A stretch of 64,000 bases of DNA. Source: Carposina sasakii. Lineage: Eukaryota; Arthropoda; Insecta; Lepidoptera; Carposinidae. Every line of letters starts with the position of its first letter. Positions within the stretch are counted from its first letter, which is position 1. Below, piece after piece: positions 9,953-23,000 of this stretch. The translations under genes were made by a program, and so were the position numbers. Under the pieces are notes generated by a model that was not told the DNA's origin, did not search any database, and was given only the letters and a program-made list of their open reading frames with translations. The DNA is taken from NCBI GenBank assembly GCA_014607495.2, contig CP053148.1, forward strand, positions 10,788,001 to 10,852,000. The letters are read 5' to 3'.

Positions 9953-12133
9953 GGTAGTATAAACATATAAAAACCAAAGTGTAAGTATCATTACAGTACT
10001 TAATCAATTCATTGTCATCATGGCTAATACCAGTAATACAATACCCTAAGTGTAGTTAGTAGGGTACCTACTCAATACTAAAATAAGCAAGTTTACCTAT
10101 TTAATGACTCTTACACTATGCTTTAACAAAGCGACTATAGCACATAATTTTATCAGTTTACACCATTTATAGTTGGCAGGAAAAAATACGAGTAGGTCAG
10201 GTAATATCCGTCACGCCGTGCTCGTGCCCGTCAACTGGGTAGATAAGACTTTTAAGACTAGACAGAAATCTTGTTCTACTATGTACCTGCTTTTGATGTG
10301 CGTTTAACGAATAATAATTTACAGTAGGCAGGGAACCAGGATTGAAAATTCTAGGAACCTAATCTAATGTTCCCTAGAGCTGGTGATCTGTTCTTGTTTT
10401 TTTTTTGTCACACAAGTTATCTTATCTATCCAGTATACCTACAGTGGGATTAGTGTGAGTTCACATTTCGAACCCGTTTATGTTAACGTGAAGCAGCCAA
10501 CCAATCACGTCGTGCCTTTGTTCTCACTTTTATTACATCACGTCATCACGCCATAATGTGATTGGTTGGATCCTTTACGAGTTCGAGTCCGGCCACCTGT
10601 CGCTACATAAAGGTCACTTCACAAGACAATTGACTAATTCCCTATGGAATTACTGTAAAGTAAAGCAGCAACATCTATAACACTTCTGCTGGCTTACACA
10701 ATGTAACATAACATCGTTTCGCTTTGACGTTTGTTGTTGTTATTATATAGGTACATTCCCACTAATAGCCTATATCACCATACACGTGATTTCACGACAT
10801 GCACACAAAGGGGTTGAAGTTTTATAACACCAGCCGGTATTTTTTTCGTCGAAAATGCAAGTGTTACCTAGCAAAGAGCATAATGCTAATATTCTGGATT
10901 GACGCTCATTATGCACTTCTTTCCACATTACGAGAAATAGTATAGTTGCGGAATGTGGGCCTAAATTATTTTACACTTACCTACAGCTAATTTCAACAGA
11001 CATAAGATCTCATTATTGTTAAGTTTTAAAGAACAGATTTTCAGAATAGTATTTGATTAATTTGGTATACTTAGGTAATTGTTTACATTTATGGAAATTA
11101 ACTTTTGAAATATGTATATAAGATAGGTGATAATGGTGATGATTCTACAAAGAGTCTGTCATCTGTCAGCATTTTTTTCGAATATTCAAGTAGACAAAAA
11201 TCTCTCCTGTTAAAGTGGTACTTGCTGTAATATTTAATTAGATTTGATCTTTTTACAATTCAAAACGAGCTGTAAGTTAGTACCTTATTCTGTTTGATGC
11301 TCAATTTTACACAATAAAGAAATGTGAGAGACCTATCGGTACAATTTGGACGCAAGTTTATTGTCAACATCAGAACGATTACTTTTTCAGTCTTTACAAA
11401 AACGAATACATAATTAATTTGGATGGATACAATAAGCCATACTTTAATAATAATTACAGTTAATCACTGATCAACAATGTCATACAATTACACATCTACC
11501 TATACTGGTAAATAGTTACCAGAAGAATAAAATGTTACTATTTTGGTAGATATTCAATAACATTAATTATGGCCTAATTTAAAATGTAAAAAATTCAAAT
11601 GTAAATGTTTCTAAACATGTAACTACGTCTAACACATCCAAATCTTAAAAGAGTAAGTATGTTATGTAGTCTTGCACCAAGTCCCACTTGCAGCAAATAT
11701 AGAGATAGTCAGATACACGTGGAATTATTTACCTCCGATTACCATGGCAACTGGTCACTGGTCATTTACGAGTACCTACATCCAGCTACGCTAAATGTGG
11801 CTGGGGGATCTCCCTTATGATCCTGTAGCTCTGGCCATTACAGGAACACAGCAGCGTCTATCCGTGTCATTACAAAATAATTTAAACAGTGTTTAAACTA
11901 AACATTGCGTAAATTTGACAAATATTATTGTATTGTAGGTAAGTATTGTATTTTTTTTAAACGTGGACCATAGAATAAGGAAGACGTGGACATATAGTAT
12001 GAAGCATAACCTGAGTAAATAAAACCTAACTACTTAGGTTTAAAACATCGGAATTATTTAAAATTTTCCCTGAAAATGGTGCAAGTGGAACTCAGGTGAT
12101 TCTGGTGATCAGATTATTATACCGCGATACCAA
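9953..12133. other. Gene-free AT-rich stretch
   Basis: No coding sequence. One partly palindromic segment at about 10468-10595 has 'gcagccaaccaatcac' facing 'gtgattggttggatcc'. The repeat shared with 1895 lies at about 11790-11825. Confidence 0.45.
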
Positions 12134-12236
12134 CAGGTGCAGTAGCAAGAGCCAATAAGTCATTTTCCTCGTCAATGTAATGCCGAGGTTACACCGTGCG
12201 AGCCGCTGACAAGACAGTAGACGGCTACTGCACCTG
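12134..12236. repeat. 103-bp inverted-repeat unit
   Basis: CAGGTGCAGTAGC at 12134-12146 faces its exact complement at 12224-12236. GC-rich interior. Could be a tiny MITE or a regulatory hairpin. Confidence 0.45.
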
Positions 12237-12483
12237 GTGTACTCGCACACCAGTAGCTCGTCCTACCTCGTCCAGCCCCGTTTCTCCAGTTTTCATTTTT
12301 TTAAGTGGGTAATATACCTAGGCAGATCCTAACTAGACAGGTTTTTTCAAAAAGCATTCGACTATGCACTAAAATAGGCATGGATACTAAGAGGTACTTA
12401 CCTATACTTACAGTAGTATCTACCTATGCCTTTTAAATAATAATTAATATATATTTGCGGGGTGTTCAACATACATGATAATA

Positions 12484-12741
12484 TACAGGATGTAACAAAA
12501 AGGGTATGTTAAGCGAAAAGCTATGTAAATAGCCCACTATAGAGAACCTATCCACAAAATTTGAGATCCGAAATCACATGTTTATTTTTCCCGATTGTAT
12601 TTTTTAAATATCTCAGGAATTTTCATACAATCTTGAAAAATAAAAATGTGATTTCGAGTCTCAAATTTTGGAAATAGGTTCTCTATAGTGGGCTATTTAT
12701 ACAGCTTTTCGCTTAACATACCCTTTCTGTTACACCCTGTA
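12484..12741. mobile_element. 258-bp hairpin (foldback) element, copy A
   Basis: Starts TACAGGATGTAACAAAAAGG and ends with the near-complement. The arms, of about 110 bp each, are almost fully complementary ('agcccactatagagaacct' against 'aggttctctatagtgggct'). Same length as copy B (29471) and differing at only a handful of positions. Confidence 0.9.
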
Positions 12742-13876
12742 TGGATACGTTACAACCTTTAAATGTATGTATTAGCTAAATGTGAAAATCCGCTTTAATT
12801 GTAAAATTTTATTTAAAGTTTTCCACGTTTTCCTAAAAACGATTAACGTAAAAATTTATTCTAGTCAGGTAAAAGAGCTTAAAACAATTAGAACTTAGCT
12901 ACATAAAGATCCGGAAACAAAACTATGGCTTCCATGAAATAGCGTGCGTATAAAATAATAATCAAATTATCTCTTATTTTGACACTGAACATAACCCAGA
13001 CATCCCAAAATCACAGCCCAAACAAAACACTCGCGGGTACCCTGAGATCACACAGTGCATTGGAGTTCTGTACATTTATCATTCTGCCCCTCGGTTCATC
13101 AAATTTTCCATTGCCGATCAAATTGTTGTTATAGATATACCTAATGGTAGAGTCCGCCGCATTACCGAAGCTTTATTATAGTAGGTCAATTGTCGGAATG
13201 TACCTACGTAGTACCAAGAGTCTTTGATAATGTTACAATTTAACGTTCGCATATCTAATCATTTCCTCCAATAGGAAGTCTTCATTCAGTGTGCTTGTTA
13301 AATAACGCGATCAAGTCAACCTCTATAGGTGGAAATGTTTCGATAACTTAGCGAGCGTCGCTGTCCTTCGTAGTATTGTTACGTTGTTTCCACGATATTA
13401 AGGTCCAAAGTTGAGTTATTAGATCGCATTTTTTGCAGAAATTTATGTAGATGCGTGCAACAATTTTTTTGTGGCGCGTTACGCGCGACAAATGTCAATG
13501 CAAAACATTACCTAATAAATTTAAACCATTTTATCACCATTGTATGGGCATAAACTAACTTTATTTTATGTAAATGGTACGTATATCCCTCGCAAACGTT
13601 GGAAACCAAAAACACTCGTTTAAAAAGTAGCTGTTTATTTAGTATGATGACAAAAAGACGATGGAAAAATACAACGCCCCGAGACTACGAGTATTTTAGA
13701 CGCGTCTTAGCTGTAATTAGGTAATGCGGCTTATTCTACTATTTGGTGTACCTAAGCATTGTGCAGTGATCAGGTAATACTTATGAAAAGTAAGTAACAG
13801 TTGATGTTAATAAACGTTACTCTAATAAAGAGTAGGTACACCATATTACGTATTGATAATGAATTTAATAATTAAA
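12742..13876. repeat. Gene-free; diverged 386-bp-family relic
   Basis: Bases about 13395-13620 resemble the 386-bp element ('aaggtccaaagttgagtta', 'gtagatgcgtgcaac', 'gggcataaactaacttta') but are strongly diverged. The rest shows nothing. Confidence 0.45.
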
Positions 13877-14142
13877 CCATTTTTCCATTGAGGGGTCGCT
13901 ACCACCAGGCCCTACACCCTCCGCTGACCCTCGGATCTGCCGACTCTCAAAACACTACAGTCGTAACGAGAAGCCAGATCCAAGCACCTAGCATGCAACC
14001 ATAAATACATAGCTTCTAATCCGATAACCAATTAAAATTGTTAATCGACATATGTTTCACCAACACCCGTGGCATCATCAGGACTAGTTTTTATGTTAGT
14101 TCTAACTACCGAACCAACTAGGTAACTCCCCTCAATGGAAAT
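13877..14142. mobile_element. Inverted-repeat element (TCCATTGAGGGG ends)
   Basis: TCCATTGAGGGG at about 13880 faces CCCCTCAATGGA at about 14128-14139. Just outside lie two 20-bp direct repeats (13862-13881 and 14172-14191, 19 of 20 identical). Confidence 0.5.
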
Positions 14143-14519
14143 TTGAACTTCCGAATAGTGACGCCTGATACAATTAAATAATTAAACCATTGATAAGAAA
14201 TAAAGAAACGTACATAAAATATTCTCTAGTGATATTCCGTATATCAGTTTCGATGTACCTAGGTACATCAACGTTGAACGCATTAGAAATATTAATAATT
14301 ACAATATCTAATTTATGCTAAGAATAAACTTATAAGTACACATGATTTATTGTTTAGCAAATATTAATTATGGCACATTACTAGGAATAAGCATGTACAA
14401 AATGACGCACTTTTTATAAACTCATTGTCAATTCCATTTAAATACAATACATTTAACTATTACGTGTTGTGTATGTCATGACTTCTATGCTGCTCTGGGA
14501 GTGGAAAAAAACGTATAAT

Positions 14520-14758
14520 ACTACAGCTGCTTCTCTTCCCGGGCATACTGTACAAGTCAGTAGAGGGACAAGAGGGTCTTGGTGTTTTTTAGGCGATGGG
14601 CTGACCACCTGTCACTACTAATCGAACTTGTACATCTCAACTATACCCTCAAAATCGGTCAGAAGTGGAACCATGTGGTTCTATCGGTCATTGGTGCTCT
14701 GCCTACCCCGTAAGGGATAAAGGCGTGATTACCTATATGTATGTATGTGTATGTCATT
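14520..14758 (+). repeat. Dispersed repeat ending in (tatg)n
   Basis: Shared with 40080-40292 (opposite strand). Includes 'agggacaagagggtcttgg', 'gcgatgggctgaccacctg', 'taagggataaaggcgtgat' and ends in 'tatgtatgtatg'. Polarity and tail suggest a SINE or a LINE 3' end. Confidence 0.7.
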
Positions 14759-14759
14759 A

Positions 14760-15512
14760 TGGAACATCTATCTTGCTCGGAGATTGGACTAAGTTAAAGA
14801 GACAAAGGACTGCCTTTGCAAAAAAGTTATGGTATCTCCATCCGAATATAGACCAGGAGAGTTACTATGACCTCCTAAAGTAAGATCGTTTCCATCATAG
14901 AAGCGACATGTCGCTCTATACTGTTTATAGCAGCGTCCCGCTTTCACAATGGCAACAACCCTGTTTTTAGTGAACGCCCAGAGCGTATGTTGTATTGGAA
15001 GAAATAAATTTTATGAAATTGAACATTTCTACATCTCTGCTGCCTACATCATCCCCGGAGCTGGTGAATCTCCAAGGTAGGAGCACTCACGAAGATCGGA
15101 TTATATCAAATAAATATTAAACTATAGGCTTGTATTCATTATGTTTTACTTCAATTTCCCTATATAAAGAGCCTCGCAAACGTATAAGAACAACATCATA
15201 TAAAATTGACAAAACTCCAACTCAGTATTAATTTAATACTTCTTGTAAGAAACGTAGATACTTGTGACAGAATTAAAGTAAGATTTCTTGTACCAGCATA
15301 CTATAATAAAATCGAATCAAATGATATATTGGCATGGTCTCTGCCCTACGCCATATAGGGTACAATATCTCCCGCGTGTAACCACAAGTGCACTTATGAC
15401 TTTCTAGCCTCCATTCCTTATGTAATACAATACCTCTTTCCAAAATAGCACCGCCATATTTTATATAAATTATTTTAGTTACTTCTAAAGTACTTTCAAA
15501 ATTATTTTAACG
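14760..15512. other. No gene seen
   Basis: Between the repeat at 14.5 kb and the pico 3' end. No coding sequence or clear repeat recognised. Confidence 0.45.
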
Positions 15513-15518
15513 TTTATT
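15513..15518 (-). terminator. Candidate pico polyadenylation signal
   Basis: AATAAA on the minus strand, the first exact copy downstream of the pico stop codon, giving a 3' UTR of roughly 400 nt. No cleavage-site evidence is available from sequence alone. Confidence 0.4.
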
Positions 15519-15774
15519 AAATACATTGGTCACTTTTACACAGTTACAACAAAAGTTTCAATTTTGAAATTCAGAATATAATTTACGCAATAATAAATAA
15601 ATAAAGTTTATATTTCCAGTCCTCCAAAGCTTTGCGTATCTAACCTACTAGTTCAGTCCAGAGAGCTTTTCTATCAGTATACATTGCTGCCGAAAACAGT
15701 TTCATAATAGATTCCACGCGGGACTCACTAAGGTGCTTCAACAAAACCTCATTCTTTAGCATAGTTAGTCCAGG

Positions 15775-15912
15775 TTTAGCTCCAACGTGTAGTCAGAATC
15801 GTGGTTTAGTTCCGCCTGTACTATGGTCAGACGCGGATTTAGTTCCGCCTGTAAGAGTACTTATGGTCAGAGGCGGATTTACTTCCACCTGTACCTATGG
15901 ACCGAGGCGGGT
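15775..15912. repeat. Degenerate minisatellite in the pico 3' UTR
   Basis: Three to four imperfect copies of a unit of about 35-40 bp built on 'ggatttagttccgcctgta' and 'tatggtcag', running up to the pico stop codon. It lies in the predicted 3' UTR. Confidence 0.75.
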
Positions 15913-17048
15913 CTACGCGGTGGGCTGCGCAGCGGCGTGCGCGTTGCTGAGGTGCGTGGACTCACTGCGGCGCGGCGGCGCGGGCGGCGGCCGTTTCTTC
16001 ACTGGCTTGGGCGGCTCCGTCCGGCGTGCGCCCGTCTCGCGTCCGTACACGTTCTCGTAGAACGGGTCCTCGCCCGCCACGCCTGCGCCGTAATGTTCCT
16101 GCACCCACATCGACACACTCGTCTCCTTGTAGTCTTCAGACAGAGGATACTCCCGGAAGCCGAGCACCTCGTGCGGCGTCGTCGCCGGCTCCAGCTTGCA
16201 TTTCTGCGCCACCTGCCACTTCTTCCTCATTACCCGCTGCAAGTCCTTCAGGAAATCTTTGGGCGGATTGCTGGTCGAGTCGGCCAGCTTCTTTGGCGAC
16301 GACAGCCTCGTCGATTCGTTTCGTATTGGCGGCGGAGGCTTGCGAGGCGACGCCGGCAGCTGCTCCTTCAAGTTAAACGAAATCTTCTTCTTCACTTTAG
16401 TGTCGGAAACCGTCGGAAGGTCGTCAGCGAAATTAACTTTTTTCATCGAGCTCGTGCGTTCTTTTCCGGGTTCTACCATTATCTTCTTCTGGAGTGAGGG
16501 ACTAGCGGTGCTAAGATTTTTGGTTTGAAGCTCGACTAGGCAGGCGCCGTAGGCACTTTTATCGGAGTGTAGCGAGGAGGATCGCGACGCCTCCGAGTGG
16601 ACGCTGTCGAGGGAGGGCTGTCGCGGGAAGGTGCGGGCCGGGGCGGCGACTCGCGGCGGCGGGGGGAGCACGCGGGGCGCGGCGGGCGCGGCGGGCGCCG
16701 GGGGCGTCGGTAGGCTCAGCGGGGAGCCGCACAGCTCGTCCAGCGCGTCGGGCGGCGGCGGCGGCGGCAAGGAGTCCAGACTCAGCGTGGAGCTGAACAT
16801 AGCGTCAGGGACGTCCACCGGAGGCGGCGGTGGCGGCAGCTCCTCCACTGGCTCCTGGACGTGTTGAATTTTGTCATATATTGGAGCGTAGCCGTATAAG
16901 CCGGAAGCGGAGTCGGCACTAGTCCTGTACGCGGCGGGTAGCACTTCATAGTGCGTGTACGATGGCGACACGGGATCCAGCCGGACCGAACTCCCCGTGC
17001 TGCTCAATGCGCTACCCGTACTACCGTATACTGGGTTTTCGGTTGATT
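15913..17048 (-). CDS. pico: pico last coding exon (proline-rich tail)
   Basis: 1136 nt, acceptor cttaacag, TAG stop at 15915-15913. Begins ESTENPVYGSTGSALSSTGS, with tyrosine sites (SPSYTHYEV, GLYGYAPIYDK), then EELPPPPPPVDVPD and LDSLPPPPPPDALDEL. Later segments are LPTPPAPAAPAAPR, KPPPPIRNES, a lysine-rich helix VMRKKWQVAQKCKLEP and KKRPPPAPPRRS; it ends AHAAAQPTA. The two LPPPP cores preceded and followed by acidic residues fit Ena/VASP EVH1 ligands, and RPPPAPPRR fits SH3 or profilin binding (family knowledge). The exon is far more GC-rich than its flanks, which produces long antisense open frames that are not genes. Confidence 0.9.
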
Positions 17049-20000
17049 CTGTTAAGATAAAAGTAAAATTGTGAGCAAAATAGGTAAAATTATAAACATT
17101 ATGAAAGGATGTTATAAAATTACACACATCGCTAAATAGTTAGTTAAATTTACCTATAGGGTGATGCCTCTTGAGGGTAGAATCGTCAGTTCTGCCAGGC
17201 CGCGGCCGCCTCGTTAAAGTGCCCGAGTCCCCGCCCTGGTCGTCTGCCTCGCCCCCGTTTTCTGCCATCTCCTTCAACTGCCGCGTCATCCATGTCAAGG
17301 GGATGTTAGGCTTCATCGAGGGCTTTCGTTTTATTGTACCTACACAAATAAATCACAAAATGAAACTAAACATAACGAATGACGGAAGTGCTCTAACATG
17401 TCAATATACTTAATATGACATGAACTTTGAACAGACACACAAGCTTTGCCACTACTATATCATTAGTTAATTAGGTCCGTAATTAATTATTAAAGAAAGT
17501 ATTTACGTAAGATAAAATACGAGAAACACTGATACAGATTTAAGATTTTCAATCACCGCTGGTTTTGTGATTAATATAAACACGTAAAACCGACACCGTT
17601 CTTTAAAAAGTTACGATACGTAAACCTACATACATACCCAAATGAGTCAATCGATAGATAATAAATTTTTTTTAACGAAAAACCGAATTCCTCCCAAAAC
17701 TCGAGCTTACTAAAGTAAAATTTTACTAAAGGGCAAATATATATTGCGTTAAGCCGTGTACGAAGTTTAGAAGGCATAATATTGTCAGATTTATATGCCA
17801 GCAAATTATTAAATAGGCCACATGACAAAAGAGAGAAATGACTAGGCTTCGAAACTTTACGTCTGACAATATAAGCAACATATAATTACACTTCTTCTTC
17901 CTGTATTGTTCCCAATCATTTGGGGTCGGTGCAATATGTAGGTACTCTTCTTTCATTCATCCCTATTATCCATCATCTCGTTATTCTCATGTCTACCTCT
18001 TCCTCTATAACCATCTTACTTCGGACACGGCTTAACGCAACATATAATTTCACGACTTAACACAATTATCTTCATCTTCATAAGCCTATTGCAGTCCACT
18101 ACTGGACGTAGGCCTCCCCCTGCCATAGGGGGATTTTGTTACTAAAAAGTTCCACTATCTGTTTTTGGGCGGCTCCATCATGAGACCCTCGTTTCCTTTA
18201 TATTATGTGTAGCTGACCAAAATTCTCTATAAAAATCTAAAAACGAACTACTCGTGCCTATTATATTTGAGGATATCCCTAGATTCCTTAGAGATTCCAT
18301 CATCAGATGTTATGTTTTATATATACGTGATCAAAACGCTCAGTAAAAGTGTAATTAAAAATCCAAAAACCCGACTGCTTAAAAAAGAACCAAATAATGT
18401 ACATAATATAAAAACTGTAAAGAAAAAAAACAAGCACTTAGATGTCCGGTGGTCTAGAATTCTATAATATTATTATGGAATGAATACTATTGAAGAACAT
18501 AAAATATTTTCTAATGATCGTAACATAATAACTGAACAGCCAGGATCCATTGAAATATTAGCTTGGCTGTCGGATAATGGATCCCGACTATTCAGTTGTT
18601 ATGTTACGATCATGAGAAAATATTTTATGTTCTTTAAAAGTATTCATTCCATAATAATATTATAGAATTCTAGACCACCGGACATCTAAGTTCTTTTTTT
18701 TTTTCTTTTACGTTTTTATATTATGTACATTATTTGGTTCTTTTTTAAGAAGTCGGGTTTTTGGATTTTTCAAATTATGTTTTTTTATTTCATACTTTTT
18801 TGTTATGAGTACCTAGCTACTAATAGGTACGTTTCAAGAAACATGCTCAACATGCTCGGCAGCAAGAACTTTTCGTCTTGCTGCTGTCTAAAAACTTATA
18901 TATGAGAAAGGTTGTTACGCAACTTTCAATCGATATAGATTTCATTTTCACAAAATGGCGTCCAGTAGTCGCCATATTGGATTTTCACTAACGTCATGTC
19001 TTTAGTGACACTCGCCGGACTAAGAGGAATCGATTGACGTATGAATCATAAAAATCGGCCAAGGCGTTTGGTCTGTGTAGTGCTTCAAAGGAACATACAA
19101 ACATACATACATACATAGGCTGTTAAACACAACCTTTGCGTCGCGCAGTCGGGTAAAAACATACTACATGTGCCTGCAATATTTGAGGATTGCCCTCGAT
19201 TTCTCCAAGATCCCATCATCAGATCCTGATGTGGTGAATATGGGACCAAATTGGAAGCATACCATGACAAACTACAAAAAAAAAATTGAAATCATCGGCA
19301 TCAAATTTAAAATGTTTAAAAAATTGGCTTATTAAAAGGTGTTTTTACGATTTAGCTGAATTTTATTATTGTAAAACTAAATGATTCTAAGCATGTAATA
19401 GTTTTAGTAAATTAAATTAGCATGCAAGTAACCAAATTGTACGTCCGAAAAGGGCAAACTGTTGTTTCTAAAATAACTTTATATCCTATCATCAACTTAT
19501 GTACACAGTTATAACAATAAATTTTATGTTATCTTATCTTAATCGATCATAAATGACGGAGTTCTGAGGTAACACACATAGAAAAAAAACTAAAAAAACA
19601 TACAGACGTATTGATAACCTCTCTTTTTTGAAGTCGGTTAAAAATGTAACGGATCGCTGTCTGTACATGGAAGATATATGAGAAAAAATATTATAGGAGA
19701 CCTTTATCAACGCAATAGTACCCAAAAGAATAATTTTTGGAATTTTTGTCTGTTTGTCTGTGCGTTTGTGCACACTAATCTCAGAAACGGCTGAACCGAT
19801 TTCGATGCAGTTTTCAGGAATATATTGTGACAAGTCCCACTTAACATATTATGTATAGGCTTTTTATTCCGAGAAAATGTTTTTAACCCAGATAATTTTT
19901 ATGTAATCCACGCGGACGGAGTCAGGGGCGTCCACTATGACAACATGTTGAGCAAAACAAAAGAGAACATAGGTACCCATACTGTAGTCGCAGTCAAATG

Positions 20001-23000
20001 CGCTCTCCGATGCCGTGCCTCCATCAGACATACATCCACTGGAACTCGACGAAGAAGCTCGAGAGTGCCTAAAAATACAAAACCGTCAATATAGAAAGAT
20101 ACCAATATCGACATGACACTTTAATTCGTAGTCATACCTATACGACCAATGGGTGCACTACATATAAATAACTCGATATGGGTTGACGTTATCTCCAAAA
20201 GAACATCGAAATAATGATCATTAGTAGCATTCAACCGCTCTCACTGAAGCAATAACTTTATTTCAAGACAAGATTCTTTGTCGATTCTGACCGTTATTGG
20301 AGATGGCTGAGACAGAAAGATAAGTTGAGGAGGTTGAATAAATTTTAAGTTTATGTTTTAAGTGTGGCTGTCAGGACCGACTACTTCGTCACCACAATAA
20401 GTTACATACTTAGCTAAGGAATCCATAATAACCAATTCGCTTACATCGCAAAGCTATATAATTGAATTTGAATTGAAAGTACCTCGTATTATGGTAAAAT
20501 ATCTCTTACGAAAATTATACGGGTAAAAATAATGCAAACATCGCCTATGATGAATATAAAATGCAATAAATTGTCACCCAGCTCCATTAACATCGTCGCA
20601 TTTCTAAAGCTAACTTATACTCGAGGAACTTATTCTTGTGACCATGCGTATGTACTATTTATATGCAGTTAAAAATGCTACCGAGTGACATCTCGTTTCT
20701 TTTGTATATTGCTTTACTTTGCATATTGTTTACCTACTCCTACCTCGAAAGGGTAATATTTAATGCATTTAGATTAGATTTCGCGGATACGCTTATGAGT
20801 AACAATACTGACCTGCCACTGCTAACGTCAGAATTGGCAACACTGGCATTACTGGATGTGGACTGTGCAGGGCTGTTCACGCCAATCGGAGCGCTGCCGT
20901 TTGTCTTAGTAGGAATCGAGGTGATCTGCAAAATAACAATTTAAAATTAGGCCAGTAAAAACAAAGAGATCTTGGAGTTGTCAAACGAGACAATAAACAA
21001 TAGAACTTTATGGAACAAGTGAAGCTCATTTTGCTAACTATAGACTGAAGATTAGTGGAGACGTAGTAATTATTAGATTGTCATAATATATCACTTCAGT
21101 TTGTAAGGTACTAACCGAACAGGATCTGGCATGCGCTAGGTGGTCAAGATCCTCCTGAGTCAATTCTTCGACTAGAGAACGGTGGTTTTCGAACAATTGT
21201 CTTCCATGCTGAAATAAAAAAAAAATTACTCTAAGAACTGCAATCTTTATTTGTCTATCGATAAATCTATTCAGGCTATCCTAAATCATGAATAAGTTTG
21301 GAGATTACTAAACGTTGGGCATGTATTGTCTCGTTGTATCATTTTAGATAGTCCTATTTTTGTTATTCCTCTATTATTTATTTTAATATGGCGTACAAGT
21401 AGTATTGCTGCAGTATACTTACCAATTTATTGTATTGGTTGAAGTTGTACTTAGAAGCTGAGCTAATTACCATGGCAGATGATATATGAATCTGTCATTA
21501 TTTATGACAAGAGCATTATAATAATACCTACATAATGAGATACATGATGCCAGCTTACCTTTGCTATACGCATTGCTGTGATCCATCTGTCAAGGGATCG
21601 CTGGTCTTCAGCGCAAAGGAACTTAATAAATTTTACACTCTTTGGTTGCTGCAGGCGCGGGTGCTTGATGGCGAAGCAGAAGTCTGTGGGAGACTTGTAC
21701 TTCTTCTTCCAATTCAATCCTATGTACACTTCGTTAGTGTCGAAAGTAGCTAAGCACACCAACTCCTTTAAGGTCTTCGCCTTCTCTTTAGGTGAGTAGT
21801 ATAGCCCTAGATAGAGAAAACATCAAAAATTGATAATTAGGAGGTAATACACACAATATTTGGATTAAAAAGACTTTAAACGAAGCCATGTTAATTAGAC
21901 GAGAGATATCAGCATTAAAAACTTTAAGACTTTTAAATTTAAGTTTGTTTATCTATGTGTAAATTATAACAACAGTCTACAGTCGATAATTAATAAATTT
22001 AAGCAAAAGTTAATATAAAATATTATATCTGATTCGAAAGTTTGGATGGACAAATGGGGCAAAGTTAAGGGTCGCTAGCGATAAAAACAAATTCGCTCGG
22101 CATATTCGCATCGCTAAACTAAAAAAAAAAGATTGTGTGGCCACACTAACGCTCAGCTTTTAGCACACTTACCAGAAGGCCGAAGAACAAAGTGGCATTT
22201 CTTCCACCCTTTTTTAGCGTCGCTCTTCAAATATAAAGGACCCTCCATTGGTGGCACAGGGTGACCAGAAACTGAAGGCATTGTGTTGACAGCTCCACCG
22301 CTTTGTCCGAAAAACTCTTCTAAAATAACTTGTCTGGAATGATCGTCATGCTCACTGGACCAACCTGTAAGAATTAAATTTTAGTCAGTTTACTATAGAG
22401 AGAGATTACTACTTATGACGAGAAGTTTCAACTTCCGTGACTAGATACACCCTTATACAGATATAACTCAATATTATTTCATAACGAACAATCTTATATT
22501 CTGCTCTTTTTCATTCTAAAATTGACAAACGTACCTCGATCGTCCTCAGAAAGCAAATATTTTTCAGGAGTCCGAAATAGTGCTATTTTATCCACTCTTT
22601 CAGCAAAAAATATTTTGTTTTTGGACTCCCTCGTCCATAGCATCAAATTATCCACCAGCAACTCGTGATCTTCATAGACTCGTTCTAAAAAAAAACCTCG
22701 CTTATAATACCAACTTATTGAAAGTTTTGGTTAATAGTAAATTATAACAGCATATAACAGCAGAACATAATAAATCTTTTAAATTCTTTATTGTACAAAC
22801 AAAGAGATAAATTGAACTAATTGAACAAAGGCAAGGTCCTTTAGGATTATCTGGACAACTGTGCCATTTCATCCACTGTGTAAATTGAACATTTCAATAC
22901 TCCTATTTCCCAAAAGGACAAAATTACAAATAATTCTAATTCTCAAAAGGACAACTTCCCCATTAGCCTATATCCCAAAAGAACAACTTTCCATTTCATC

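Noticed and set aside
15823..16867. Long open frames on the plus strand opposite the pico tail
   Set aside because: They are low-complexity Arg/Pro/Gly-rich and arise from the GC-rich codons of the minus-strand last exon, whose frame, splice phase and motifs are convincing.
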